Origin: Kineococcus rhizosphaerae
Lineage (GTDB): Bacteria; Actinomycetota; Actinomycetes; Actinomycetales; Kineococcaceae
Assembly (NCBI RefSeq): GCF_003002055.1
Contig: NZ_PVZF01000006.1
Location: 1-64,000, forward strand
Direction of reading: 5' to 3'
Length of the DNA: 64,000 nucleotides
Shown here: piece after piece, positions 17,324 through 24,488 of the stretch
Numbering within the stretch: position 1 is the stretch's first letter
Layout: each line of letters begins with the position of its first letter
Position numbers and translations under genes: made by a program
Notes under the pieces: generated by a model
What the model saw: the letters and a program-made list of their open reading frames with translations, nothing else
Database searches by the model: none
Told to the model about the DNA's origin: nothing

Positions 17324-18214
17324 TCACTCCTGGGGTTTCGGTGAGAGGTCGAGGATGCGCAGCGCGTTATCGCGCAGCACGAGCGGGCGGACCTCGTCGC
17401 GGACCGGGAGGTCGGCGAAGTCCGCGAGCCACCGGTCGGGGTGGATCATCGGGAAGTCCGAGCCGAACAGGACCCGGTCCTTCAGGACCGTGTCCGCGGC
17501 CCGGACCAGCTGGGGAGGGAAGTACTTGGGCCGCCAGCCGGACAGGTCGATCGCGACGTTCGTCTTGTGGGTGGCGATGGAGATGGCCTCGTCCTGCCAC
17601 GGCACCGACGGGTGCGCGAAGATCAGCGTCAGGTCGGGGTGGTCGGCGGCCACGTCGTCGAGCAGCATCGGGTTCGAGTACCGCAGCCGCAACCCGCGCC
17701 CACCGCGGGTGCCCGCCCCGATCCCGGTCTGCCCGGTGTGGACGAGGACGGGGACACCCAGGCCGGCCAGCGCGGCCCAGAACGGGCCGAACTCCTCCGC
17801 GGAGGGGTCGAAACCCTGCACGGTGGGGTGCAGCTTGAAACCCCGTGCCCCGTGGTCGAGGACGAGCGAACTCGCCCGCTCCACCGCGTCGGGCCGGCGC
17901 GGGTCGACCGAGGCGAACGGGACGAGGACGTCGGCGTGGTCGGCGGCCTGCTCGACGACCGTCTCGCTCGGGATCGGCGGGTGCCCCAGTTCGGTCTCGG
18001 CGTCGACGGTGAACACCACCGCGGCCATGTTCCGGTCGCGGTAGAACTGCGCGATCGACGTCAGGTCCGGGGTGGTGCCGTCGGTGCGGAAGTACGCCGC
18101 GGCCGCCGCCGCCAGGTCCGGCGGCAGCGCGGTGTGCCCGTCGTGGCCGACCTCGACGTGCACGTGGACGTCGACGGCGGCCAGGTGCGCGACGTCGATC
18201 TCCGGGCGGTACAC
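17324..18214 (-). CDS. Amidohydrolase-family protein (decarboxylase/hydrolase type)
   Basis: A 296-residue metal-dependent TIM-barrel enzyme started at GTG 18214, five bases after the SDR stop. It has the AAVDVHVHVEVG metal-binding motif at the N-terminus, GARGFKLHPTVQGFDPS (equivalent of the GFKLHP loop), VLVHTGQTG, LIFAHPSVPWQDEA and the C-terminal FGSDFPMIHPDRW with the conserved Asp. This is the amidohydrolase-2 group, which includes ACMSD-like decarboxylases and ring-opening hydrolases. In this operon of CoA-thioester enzymes it may process a ring-derived acid, but no specific reaction can be claimed. Confidence 0.85.
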   Translation of the reverse strand: MYRPEIDVAHLAAVDVHVHVEVGHDGHTALPPDLAAAAAAYFRTDGTTPDLTSIAQFYRDRNMAAVVFTVDAETELGHPPIPSETVVEQAADHADVLVPFASVDPRRPDAVERASSLVLDHGARGFKLHPTVQGFDPSAEEFGPFWAALAGLGVPVLVHTGQTGIGAGTRGGRGLRLRYSNPMLLDDVAADHPDLTLIFAHPSVPWQDEAISIATHKTNVAIDLSGWRPKYFPPQLVRAADTVLKDRVLFGSDFPMIHPDRWLADFADLPVRDEVRPLVLRDNALRILDLSPKPQE

Positions 18215-18219
18215 GGGGT

Positions 18220-19164
18220 TCAGGCCCCGGGCCGGGCGGGCGTCCGGACCAGCTCGGCGGGCAGGTCGGGGAACCGCTCCCCCACCGGCTGCAGGTTCTC
18301 GCGCAGCGTCGGGGCGAACTCGGCGGCGAGGGTGTCGGCGTCCCAGCCGCCGGCGTGGGAGGCGGTGACGACGGGTTCGGGGTGGCTCCACACCTGCACC
18401 CGGTCCCCGCCGGCGCCCAGCACCTGCCCGCTGATCCCCGCGGCCTCGTCGGAGGCCAGGAACACCACCAGGCCGGCGACGTCCTCGGGCGTCCCGAAAC
18501 CCAGGTCCTGGCGGTAGAAGTCCGGGATCGGTTCCCCCGCGTCCAGCGCCTCGACGGCCGCGGCGAAGTAGGGGACGGTGCGGGTCATCGCCGTGGCCGC
18601 CACCGGGACGACGGTGTTCACCGTGACCTGCGCGCGCGCCATCTCCAGCGCCCACGTGCGGACCATGCCCACGATCGCGGCCTTGGCCGCGGCGTAGTTC
18701 GTCTGCCCGAAGTTCCCGCGCTGGCCCGTGGGCGAGCCGACGGTCACGATGCGACCGGCCACCCCGCGGTCCTTGAACGAGGCGTAGGCCGCGCGCACGC
18801 AGGTGAACGTCCCCCGCACGTGGACGGCGAGGACCTGGTCGAAGTCGTCGTCGGTCATCTTCAGCAGCGACCTGTCGCGCAGGATCCCGGCGTTGGTGAC
18901 CAGGACGTCGAAACCCCCGAACCGCTCGACGGCCGTGTCCACCAGCGCCTGCGCGGTCTCGGTCGATCCCACGGGGGCGACGACGGCGACCGCACGGCCA
19001 CCGGACTCCTCGATCCGCGCGACCGTCGCCGCGGCCGCGGCCTCGACGGCGTCGTTGACGACGACCGCCGCCCCGGCGCGCGCCAGCGCGAGCGCGTACG
19101 CGGCGCCGAGGCCGGCCCCGGCGCCGGTGACGACGGCGACCTTGCCCTGCAGGGAGATGCTCAT
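18220..19164 (-). CDS. Short-chain dehydrogenase/reductase, resembling 3-hydroxyacyl-CoA dehydrogenase
   Basis: A 314-residue Rossmann-fold enzyme. The cofactor motif is VAVVTGAGAGLGAAYALALA, followed by AAVVVNDAVE and the structural LVTNAGILRDRSLLKM. The catalytic Ser-Tyr-Lys set is in VGSPTGQRGNFGQTNYAAAK. It is longer than a standard ~250-residue SDR: about 60 extra C-terminal residues follow VLGAGGDRVQVWS, a pattern shared with the dehydrogenase part of MFE-2-type beta-oxidation proteins. It is encoded between DUF3237 and amidohydrolase genes, with a MaoC hydratase in the same operon, which supports a 3-hydroxyacyl-CoA dehydrogenase role. Cofactor preference (NAD or NADP) is not resolved. 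Confidence 0.88.
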   Translation of the reverse strand: MSISLQGKVAVVTGAGAGLGAAYALALARAGAAVVVNDAVEAAAAATVARIEESGGRAVAVVAPVGSTETAQALVDTAVERFGGFDVLVTNAGILRDRSLLKMTDDDFDQVLAVHVRGTFTCVRAAYASFKDRGVAGRIVTVGSPTGQRGNFGQTNYAAAKAAIVGMVRTWALEMARAQVTVNTVVPVAATAMTRTVPYFAAAVEALDAGEPIPDFYRQDLGFGTPEDVAGLVVFLASDEAAGISGQVLGAGGDRVQVWSHPEPVVTASHAGGWDADTLAAEFAPTLRENLQPVGERFPDLPAELVRTPARPGA

Positions 19165-19186
19165 GACGTTCCTCTCGGTGGTGCGG

Positions 19187-19651
19187 TCAGCGGACGGCGA
19201 AGACGTCCAGGAGGACGCGGTCGGGTTCGCGGCGGGCGGTGGCCACGAAGACCGTGCGGGTCACCCAGGCCCACGCCGGGGCGGCGCTCGACAGTTCGGG
19301 GGTGCAGCGGAAGTAGATCCGCGCGGGGTCGACGGGTTCACCCCGCACGAGGGCCGCGATGTCCTGCGCCGCACCCGATCGCACACCGCGGTTGTGCACG
19401 CCCAGCCGGTCGCCGGCGTCGGTCTCGACGACGTACCGGGCGTCCAGCCGGGTCAGCTCGGCGGACACGAGGACCTGGTGGTCGGCTCCCCCGGGCACGA
19501 CGTGCCCGCGCAGACCGTCCGGACCGCTCAGGGTGCCTCCGAGGATCGGGACCATCCGGCGGTGGCCGTCCTCGGCGGGGCCGAGGTCGACCGGAGGGCC
19601 GACCTCGACGGTCAGGGAGAACACGGGCTCCAGCACGGGGGTCCCGCTCAC
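19187..19651 (-). CDS. DUF3237 domain protein
   Basis: A 154-residue protein whose GTG start overlaps the acyl-CoA ligase stop as GTGA (19648-19651). It has the beta-barrel-like pattern of DUF3237: FSLTVEVGPPVDLGP near the N-terminus, VPILGGTLSGPDGLRGHVVP, then GGADHQVL, ARYVVETDAGDRLGVHNRGV and the terminal IYFRCTPELSSAAPAWAWVT. No catalytic activity is established for the family, though members often lie in degradation operons for aromatic or steroid-like acids. Its tight coupling to the ligase suggests a role early in the pathway. Confidence 0.8.
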   Translation of the reverse strand: MSGTPVLEPVFSLTVEVGPPVDLGPAEDGHRRMVPILGGTLSGPDGLRGHVVPGGADHQVLVSAELTRLDARYVVETDAGDRLGVHNRGVRSGAAQDIAALVRGEPVDPARIYFRCTPELSSAAPAWAWVTRTVFVATARREPDRVLLDVFAVR

Positions 19652-21306
19652 GCGACGCCGCCCGTCGCGGCGGCGACGCGGCGCGCGACGTCCTCGGCGG
19701 CCTGCCGGCGCAGGTCGGCGCGGCGGATCTTGCCGCTGCCGCCGACGGGGAGCTCGTCGACGCGGAACACCCAGCGGGGGATCTTGTAGGCGGCGACGCG
19801 TCCCCGCAGCCGTTCGCGCAGTTCCTCGGGGTCGAGGTCGTGCCCGTCCAGGGCGGTGACGTAGGCCGCGCCGACCTCGCCCCAGCGCTCGTCGGGCACC
19901 GGCACGAGCGCCACGGTGGCCACGCCGGGCAGTCCGGCGATCACGGCCTCCACCTCGGCCGGGTAGACGTTCTCGCCCCCGGAGATGAACAGGTCCTTGA
20001 GGCGGTCCACGACGCGGACGCGGTCCTCCCCGTCCCCGGTGACGTCCCCGGTGACGTCCCCGCTGACGTCCACCACGTCGCCGGTGCGGTACCAGCCGTC
20101 CACGGTCGCGGCGGCGGTGTCGGCGGGGCGCCCCCAGTACCCCTGGAAGACGTTCGGGCCCCGCACCAGCAGTTCCGCGGGCGTGCTCGCCCGGGTCAGG
20201 GCGACGGGCGCGCCGTCGGGGCCCGCGGCGGCGACGTCGGTGAAGAAGTGCGGTGCCCCCACGGTGGTCGGCCGGGTGCGGCCGCGCGCAGGGGTCTCCA
20301 TGAACACGCCGGGGGCGGCCTCGGTCATGCCGTAGCCCTGGACGACGTCGATCCCCCGCTCGCGCCAGGCCCGGGCCACGCGCTCGGTCACGGGCGAGCC
20401 GCCGTAGACGACGGTGCGCAGCGTCGACAGGTCCGCCGCGGGCCACGCCGGGTGGTCGGCCACCATCTGCAGCATCGTCGGCACGCAGGAGAAGCTCGTC
20501 GCCCGGTGCGCGACGACCGCCTCCAGCAGGCCGCCGGCGTCGAACCGGGGCAGGACCTCCAGGCGCCCGCCCTTGAGCAGCGTGGGCAGCGAGACCATCC
20601 CCAGCCCCACGGCGTGGAACAGCGGGGCCGTGCACAGCGCCCGCTCGTCGTGCGTGAAGTCCAGGTGCGCCAGCTGGTTCACGGTGTTCCAGGTGAGGTT
20701 CCCGTGGGTCAGGACCGCGGCCTTGGGGCGGCCCGTGGTGCCCGAGGTGTAGAGCAGCACGGCCGGGTCGTCCAGGTCCGCGCCGAGGTCGCCGCTCGGC
20801 GGACCGGCCGCGTCCAGGAGGTCCGCGAGCGTCCCGGCGGGGTTCGCCGCCGCCGGGTGCAGGGCCAGGGTGTGCCGCAGCGGGGTGTCCTCGGCGCGCA
20901 GGTCGGCGGCGACCGCCTCGACCCCGGCACCGACGACGAGCACCTCGGTCCCGGAGTCGCGCAGCTGGAACGCCAGTTCCCGGGCGACCAGCCGCACGTT
21001 GAGCGGCACGAACAGCGCTCCCAGCCGGCCGCAGGCGAAGAGGAGCTCGAAGGCGTCGACGTCGTTGAGACCCAGGAACGCGACGCGGTCACCGCGGGCC
21101 ACGCCCAGGGAGCGCAGCCCGGCCGCGAGCCGGTCGGTGCGGTCGGCGAGCTCGGCGTAGGTGCGGGTGCGGGTGCCCTGGCCGAGCGCCACGACGTGGG
21201 GGTCGATGCGGGCGCGGCGCCACGGCCAGGAGCCGAGCCCGCGATCCGGGGAGAGGTCGGTGGAGGGGGGCACCGGGGGGTCGGCGGGGAGGTCCGGGGT
21301 GGTCAC
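19648..21306 (-). CDS. Fatty-acid-type acyl-CoA ligase (AMP-forming)
   Basis: A 552-residue ANL-superfamily ligase. The GTG at 21306 follows a CAGGAG ribosome site; an ATG 21 bases upstream is the alternative. Adenylation motifs in order are LLYTSGTTGRPKAAVLTHGN (P-loop), VVQGYGMTEAAPGVF, DGWYRTGDVVDV, VVDRLKDLFISGGENVYPAE and the C-terminal catalytic Lys in ELPVGGSGKIRRADL. It activates a carboxylic acid to its CoA thioester and is the first gene of the operon. A period-12 microrepeat (20029-20076) encodes the SGDVTGDVTGDGED insertion just before the hinge between the two subdomains. The acid is unknown. Confidence 0.9.
   Translation of the reverse strand: MTTPDLPADPPVPPSTDLSPDRGLGSWPWRRARIDPHVVALGQGTRTRTYAELADRTDRLAAGLRSLGVARGDRVAFLGLNDVDAFELLFACGRLGALFVPLNVRLVARELAFQLRDSGTEVLVVGAGVEAVAADLRAEDTPLRHTLALHPAAANPAGTLADLLDAAGPPSGDLGADLDDPAVLLYTSGTTGRPKAAVLTHGNLTWNTVNQLAHLDFTHDERALCTAPLFHAVGLGMVSLPTLLKGGRLEVLPRFDAGGLLEAVVAHRATSFSCVPTMLQMVADHPAWPAADLSTLRTVVYGGSPVTERVARAWRERGIDVVQGYGMTEAAPGVFMETPARGRTRPTTVGAPHFFTDVAAAGPDGAPVALTRASTPAELLVRGPNVFQGYWGRPADTAAATVDGWYRTGDVVDVSGDVTGDVTGDGEDRVRVVDRLKDLFISGGENVYPAEVEAVIAGLPGVATVALVPVPDERWGEVGAAYVTALDGHDLDPEELRERLRGRVAAYKIPRWVFRVDELPVGGSGKIRRADLRRQAAEDVARRVAAATGGVA
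20029..20076. repeat. Period-12 tandem microrepeat inside the acyl-CoA ligase gene
   Basis: Consecutive 12-base units around GACGTCCCCGGT, with drifting copies on both sides, encode a GDVT repeat on the minus strand. It falls in a surface loop just before the DRLKDLFISGGENVYPAE hinge motif, so changes in copy number would alter loop length without shifting frame. Confidence 0.8.
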
Positions 21307-21559
21307 TGCTCGCTCCTGCCACGTCATCGGGGAGTCGTCCGAGGAGGCCACGGGTGGCCGCGGCCCAGTGTGAGTCAACGACAGGAAACCTGTCAATGAC
21401 GTACCTCGTGACCCGCCGGACGAGCGAGCGCGCACGATCGCTGCAGCCATCGGCCGACACGCCGGGGCGGACGGCTCGGCAGCCGGGGTGTCGTGTCGTG
21501 GCCGCATCGATCGTGCACGGCGGCAGCGCCGCACCCGCCGCCTCGACCCCGGGGCCGCC
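21307..21559. other. Intergenic region between the acyl-CoA operon and the WYL regulator
   Basis: About 250 bases without a supported gene. It should hold the acyl-CoA operon promoter and contains one clear dyad at 21375-21399 (listed separately). The stretch 21440-21559 is GC-rich and shows nothing I can assign; the WYL gene ends at its downstream side. Confidence 0.5.
21375..21399. promoter_or_regulatory. Operator-like dyad upstream of the acyl-CoA ligase operon
   Basis: The core GACAGG-aaa-CCTGTC (21380-21394) is a perfect inverted repeat. Extending it to 25 bases keeps 9 of 11 positions paired on each side. Its centre is about 80 bases before the ligase start at 21306. Size and symmetry suit a TetR- or MarR-family dimer. 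The MarR gene at 16807 is at the other end of the same cluster, making it the obvious candidate. Confidence 0.6.
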
Positions 21560-22276
21560 TCACCCCAGGCGCCGCGTCGGCCACCGCGCCTGGTCCGCCG
21601 CCAGCAACGCCGGGTCGCGCGGCGGCGCGACCTCCTCCAGGACCTCCAGCCGCGTGATCCGCTCGATGCGGAACCCGCGGATCGCCTCCCGCAGCCGGCA
21701 CCACCCCACGAGCAGCCACGCGTCGCCCCCGCGCAGCAGACCCATCGACTCCACGTCCCGGACGGTGCCGGCGGCCGGGTCCGGGCCACCGTCCACTCCC
21801 TCGCCCAGGTAGGTGATCCGGACCACGCGCCGGGCGGCGATCACGTCCGCGAGCACGCCGAGCGGCACGGCGCCGTCCGCCGGGGCGGCGGCGTCGATGA
21901 CCTGCATCCGGCCGAGCAGCTCCTGCACGGGCCCGCGGTGCCGCTCGTCCACGACCGCGGAGATCTTGGCGTGGGCGCGGCGGGCGGCGGAGCGGTACGG
22001 CGAGGAGTCGAGCAGCGCGAGCCCGGCGAGCACCGCCAACGACTCCGCGGCGGTCAGGTTCAGCGGCGGCAGCGAGTACTCGGGCAGGATCGAGTAGCCG
22101 CCGCTCGCCCCGTGGTCGGCGTAGATCGGGACCCCGGCGAGCTGCAGCGACCTGACGTCGCGCTCGACGGTGCGGGTGGACACCCCGAACTCGCGGGCGA
22201 GGCGGGCGGCCGACCACGGCCGGCGCGCGGCGCGGAGCAGATCGACGAGGGCGTACTGGCGCTCGGTGCGCTTCAC
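21560..22276 (-). CDS. HTH-WYL domain transcriptional regulator (YafY/PafC type)
   Basis: A 238-residue regulator. The N-terminal winged HTH spans about residues 5-60: RQYALVDLLRAARRPWSAAR, then REFGVSTRTVERDVRSLQLA. The WYL domain occupies the C-terminal half, with the modified YLG motif in VVRITYLGEGVD and the GDAWLLVGWCRLREAIRGFR helix with FRIERI, typical of single-domain WYL regulators. WYL domains bind nucleic acid or nucleotide ligands. It lies 43 bases downstream of the NTF2-like gene on the same strand, so the two may be co-expressed, a common pairing in actinobacteria. Confidence 0.88.
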   Translation of the reverse strand: MKRTERQYALVDLLRAARRPWSAARLAREFGVSTRTVERDVRSLQLAGVPIYADHGASGGYSILPEYSLPPLNLTAAESLAVLAGLALLDSSPYRSAARRAHAKISAVVDERHRGPVQELLGRMQVIDAAAPADGAVPLGVLADVIAARRVVRITYLGEGVDGGPDPAAGTVRDVESMGLLRGGDAWLLVGWCRLREAIRGFRIERITRLEVLEEVAPPRDPALLAADQARWPTRRLG

Positions 22277-22318
22277 GTCGGCAGCCTCGCAGGTGCCCCC
22301 GCGCTCCCCCGGCGCACC

Positions 22319-22747
22319 TCAGCTGCGCATGCTGCGCTGCCCGCCGACGGACCAGACCCGCCGGACGCGGCCGTCGGGGTCGAAGTCGAACACGTCGACG
22401 CCGCCGGCCCGGGTGCCGCCCGCCTCCACGTCCCACAGCAGGCGGCCGTGCTCGCCGTCGATCGCATCGGCGACGGCGGTGAAGACGACGCCCGGGTTCT
22501 GCCCGTGCCACCAGTCGAGGTAGCGGGCGAAGTCCTCGGCGGTGCGGATGTCGTCGGCGGGGGTCGACCCGTCGGGCTCGGTCACGGCGAAGTGGATCCG
22601 GAAGTCGTCGGCGCAGATGCGGCGCGCGATGTCCCCGTCGGTGTTCCACATGGTCAGCCACGCGTCGAGCGAGCGCCGGGCCGTGGTGCCGGTCGGGGTG
22701 CTGGCCGGGGTGCTGGTCGGGGTCGTGGAGCGGGTGTCCTCGGTCAT
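22319..22747 (-). CDS. SnoaL-like / NTF2-like small protein
   Basis: A 142-residue protein with the cone-shaped SnoaL/NTF2 fold pattern: SLDAWLTMWNTDGDIARRIC, then ADDFRIHFAVTEPDGSTPAD, DFARYLDWWHGQNPGVVFTA and WDVEAGGTRAGGVDVFDFDP. Such proteins bind small hydrophobic ligands or act as isomerases; the exact role is unknown. The N-terminal 20 residues are a TPTSTPASTPTGT repeat produced by a period-12 DNA microrepeat (22686-22721). The gene precedes the WYL regulator and may be co-transcribed with it. Confidence 0.78.
   Translation of the reverse strand: MTEDTRSTTPTSTPASTPTGTTARRSLDAWLTMWNTDGDIARRICADDFRIHFAVTEPDGSTPADDIRTAEDFARYLDWWHGQNPGVVFTAVADAIDGEHGRLLWDVEAGGTRAGGVDVFDFDPDGRVRRVWSVGGQRSMRS
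22686..22721. repeat. Period-12 tandem microrepeat at the 5' end of the NTF2-like gene
   Basis: Three units (GTGCCGGTCGGG, GTGCTGGCCGGG, GTGCTGGTCGGG on the + strand) encode a low-complexity Thr-Pro-rich N-terminus on the minus strand. They lie before the folded domain. Confidence 0.85.
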
Positions 22748-22825
22748 GGCCCCACCCTCGGACGCCCGCGCGACAACGGTGTGTCGGTGTTCGCGGCACC
22801 CGCACCCAGGTCCGCGCGCCCCGGC

Positions 22826-24253
22826 TCAGAGGGCGCGCGCACCCCGCCCCAGGTCGACCGACTGCACGACGGCCTTCCCCGCGGTGACGGTGATCGCGCC
22901 GCCCTGGAAGTCCTGCACCACGGACCCGGCGACGGTGCGCGCCCCGGAGACGGGGTAGCCGAGCCGGCCGGTCTCCCAGCCCTGCGCGGCCCAGCGGTCG
23001 CGGACGGCGGCCGGCACGACGTGGGTCCCCGACGCGGGCGAGGAGTAGACCGACCCGCCCGTGAAGTGCTGGCCGACCCCGCCCCCGGCGAGGCCGCCGA
23101 ACTGCTCCGAGCTCGGGTACCCCAGGGCGCCGTCCTCCCAGCCCTGGCCCTGCCACGCGGCGCGCACGGCCCCGGCGACGACGTGCGTCCCGGCGGCGCC
23201 GGAGTAGACCGACCCGTTCTGGAAGTGCGCGAAGGAACCGGCCCGCAGCGCGGTCACCGAGGTCGTGGGGAACCCGAGGGGACCGTTCTCCCAGCCCGTG
23301 GCCCCGTACGCCGCGAGCACGGCACCGGACAGGGCCTGCGCGCCCGTGGCCGGGGACCAGTAGACGATCCCGCCCTGGAAGCGTTGCGCGACACCGCCCT
23401 TCACGGCGAACTCGGCACCCGTGGGGTACCCGAGGGTGCCGTTCTCCCAGCCCAGGGACGCCCAGCGGTCGCGGATGGCGCCGCGGACGACGGCCGCGCC
23501 GGTGCTCGCGCTCCAGTAGACCGAGCCGCCGGCGAAGTGCTGGCCGTACCCGCCGGCGCGCAGCGGGCCGATCTCGGTGGCCATCGGCAGCCCGAGGTAC
23601 CCGGAGTTGGCGCCCGCGGCCGTGTAGGACTGCAGGATGGCGCCCTTGACGGGGATCCCCACGAAGCTGCGGGAGCCGTCGGCGTTGGCCGCCACGAGCG
23701 CCGTGCGGCGCGGGGAGCCGAAGTCGGCGACCCAGTAGGAGCGCCACACCGTCCGGCCCCCGGACCACAGCGTCGTGTAGACGAGCCCGATGCCGACGCC
23801 GGTGTACTGCGGGTCCAGCAGGACGGCCTTGTGCGGCGCGGAGTTCATCCACGTCTGGACGGCGAGGACGCCGTTCTCCAGGCCGTGGGTGTCGGCGTTG
23901 CCCATGTCGGCGGTGGCGACGATCTCGCCCCAGCGCGGGAAGTCGGACAGCAGGGTGGACAGGTTCGGGTTGTGCTTCATGCCGTCGCCCTGCCCGAGCA
24001 CGTCGGCCCAGTCCTGGGCGACGCGCTCGAGGGTGGGGTCGAGGGTGACCGGCGGTGCGCCGACCTTCGCGCGCTCGGCGTTGAGGCCGTCGAGGATCTG
24101 CCGCTCCTGCGTCGCGGCGGGCACGACGGGCTGCAGCACCTGGGCGGCGGCCGCGGCCGGGGCGGCCGTCGCCACGCCGACGGCGCCGGCGCACGGGAGC
24201 GCGACGAGCGCGGCCAGCAGCGGGGCCAGGAGGCGGGTGCGGGTCGTGGTCAC
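22826..24253 (-). CDS. Secreted CAP-domain protein with five LGFP repeats
   Basis: About 475 residues from GTG 24253; upstream in-frame starts exist, and the ribosome site is weak. A signal peptide (residues ~1-37) is followed by a CAP/SCP-like domain (about 45-195), with QERQILDGLNAERAKVGAPP, QDWADVLGQGDGMKHNPNLS, WGEIVATADMGNADTHG and TGVGIGLVYT. Five ~50-residue LGFP units then follow, marked YLGLP, TLGYP, PLGFP, ALGYP and RLGYP, each with a GxxxHFxxGSVYWS-like strand. LGFP repeats in actinobacteria bind the cell wall or its arabinogalactan, so this is probably a wall-associated secreted protein. It stands alone, divergent from the glutamate-synthase-like gene. Confidence 0.85.
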   Translation of the reverse strand: MTTTRTRLLAPLLAALVALPCAGAVGVATAAPAAAAAQVLQPVVPAATQERQILDGLNAERAKVGAPPVTLDPTLERVAQDWADVLGQGDGMKHNPNLSTLLSDFPRWGEIVATADMGNADTHGLENGVLAVQTWMNSAPHKAVLLDPQYTGVGIGLVYTTLWSGGRTVWRSYWVADFGSPRRTALVAANADGSRSFVGIPVKGAILQSYTAAGANSGYLGLPMATEIGPLRAGGYGQHFAGGSVYWSASTGAAVVRGAIRDRWASLGWENGTLGYPTGAEFAVKGGVAQRFQGGIVYWSPATGAQALSGAVLAAYGATGWENGPLGFPTTSVTALRAGSFAHFQNGSVYSGAAGTHVVAGAVRAAWQGQGWEDGALGYPSSEQFGGLAGGGVGQHFTGGSVYSSPASGTHVVPAAVRDRWAAQGWETGRLGYPVSGARTVAGSVVQDFQGGAITVTAGKAVVQSVDLGRGARAL

Positions 24254-24410
24254 CCCAGAGGGATCGTCGCGGCGGACGGGTGAGGACAGAGCCCACCCGG
24301 GGGGCCCCGACCGGCCGCACCCGGGTGACCGTGGGTCACCGACCGGGGGGACGCGCAGGGCCGGGAGGAGGGGGTCGGGGCAGTAGAATGCGACCTCTGA
24401 GGACAGCCTC

Positions 24411-24430
24411 CCCCGGTCGTGGAACCGGGG
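24411..24430 (+). promoter_or_regulatory. Leader hairpin before the glutamate-synthase-like gene
   Basis: CCCCGGT (24411-24417) pairs with ACCGGGG (24424-24430) around a six-base loop, 58 bases before the ATG at 24489. A TAGAAT hexamer at 24384-24389 could serve as a -10 element, but no matching -35 was found. The hairpin may only be a stable 5' leader structure; it does not match a riboswitch I recognise. Confidence 0.35.
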
Positions 24431-24488
24431 TGCGGCGGGCTGGCGCGACCGGGTGATCAGCACCGGGAGCACCACGGAGAGGAGCTAC

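Noticed and set aside
22850-23650. Repeated TGGGAGAACGG/TACCC words suggesting tandem DNA duplication.
   Set aside because: They encode diverged LGFP protein repeats of ~50 residues; the DNA similarity reflects protein conservation, not a recent duplication.
24384-24389. TAGAAT as a firm -10 promoter element for the GltB-like gene.
   Set aside because: The hexamer is good, but no -35-like sequence lies 16-18 bases upstream; it is only mentioned in the leader entry.
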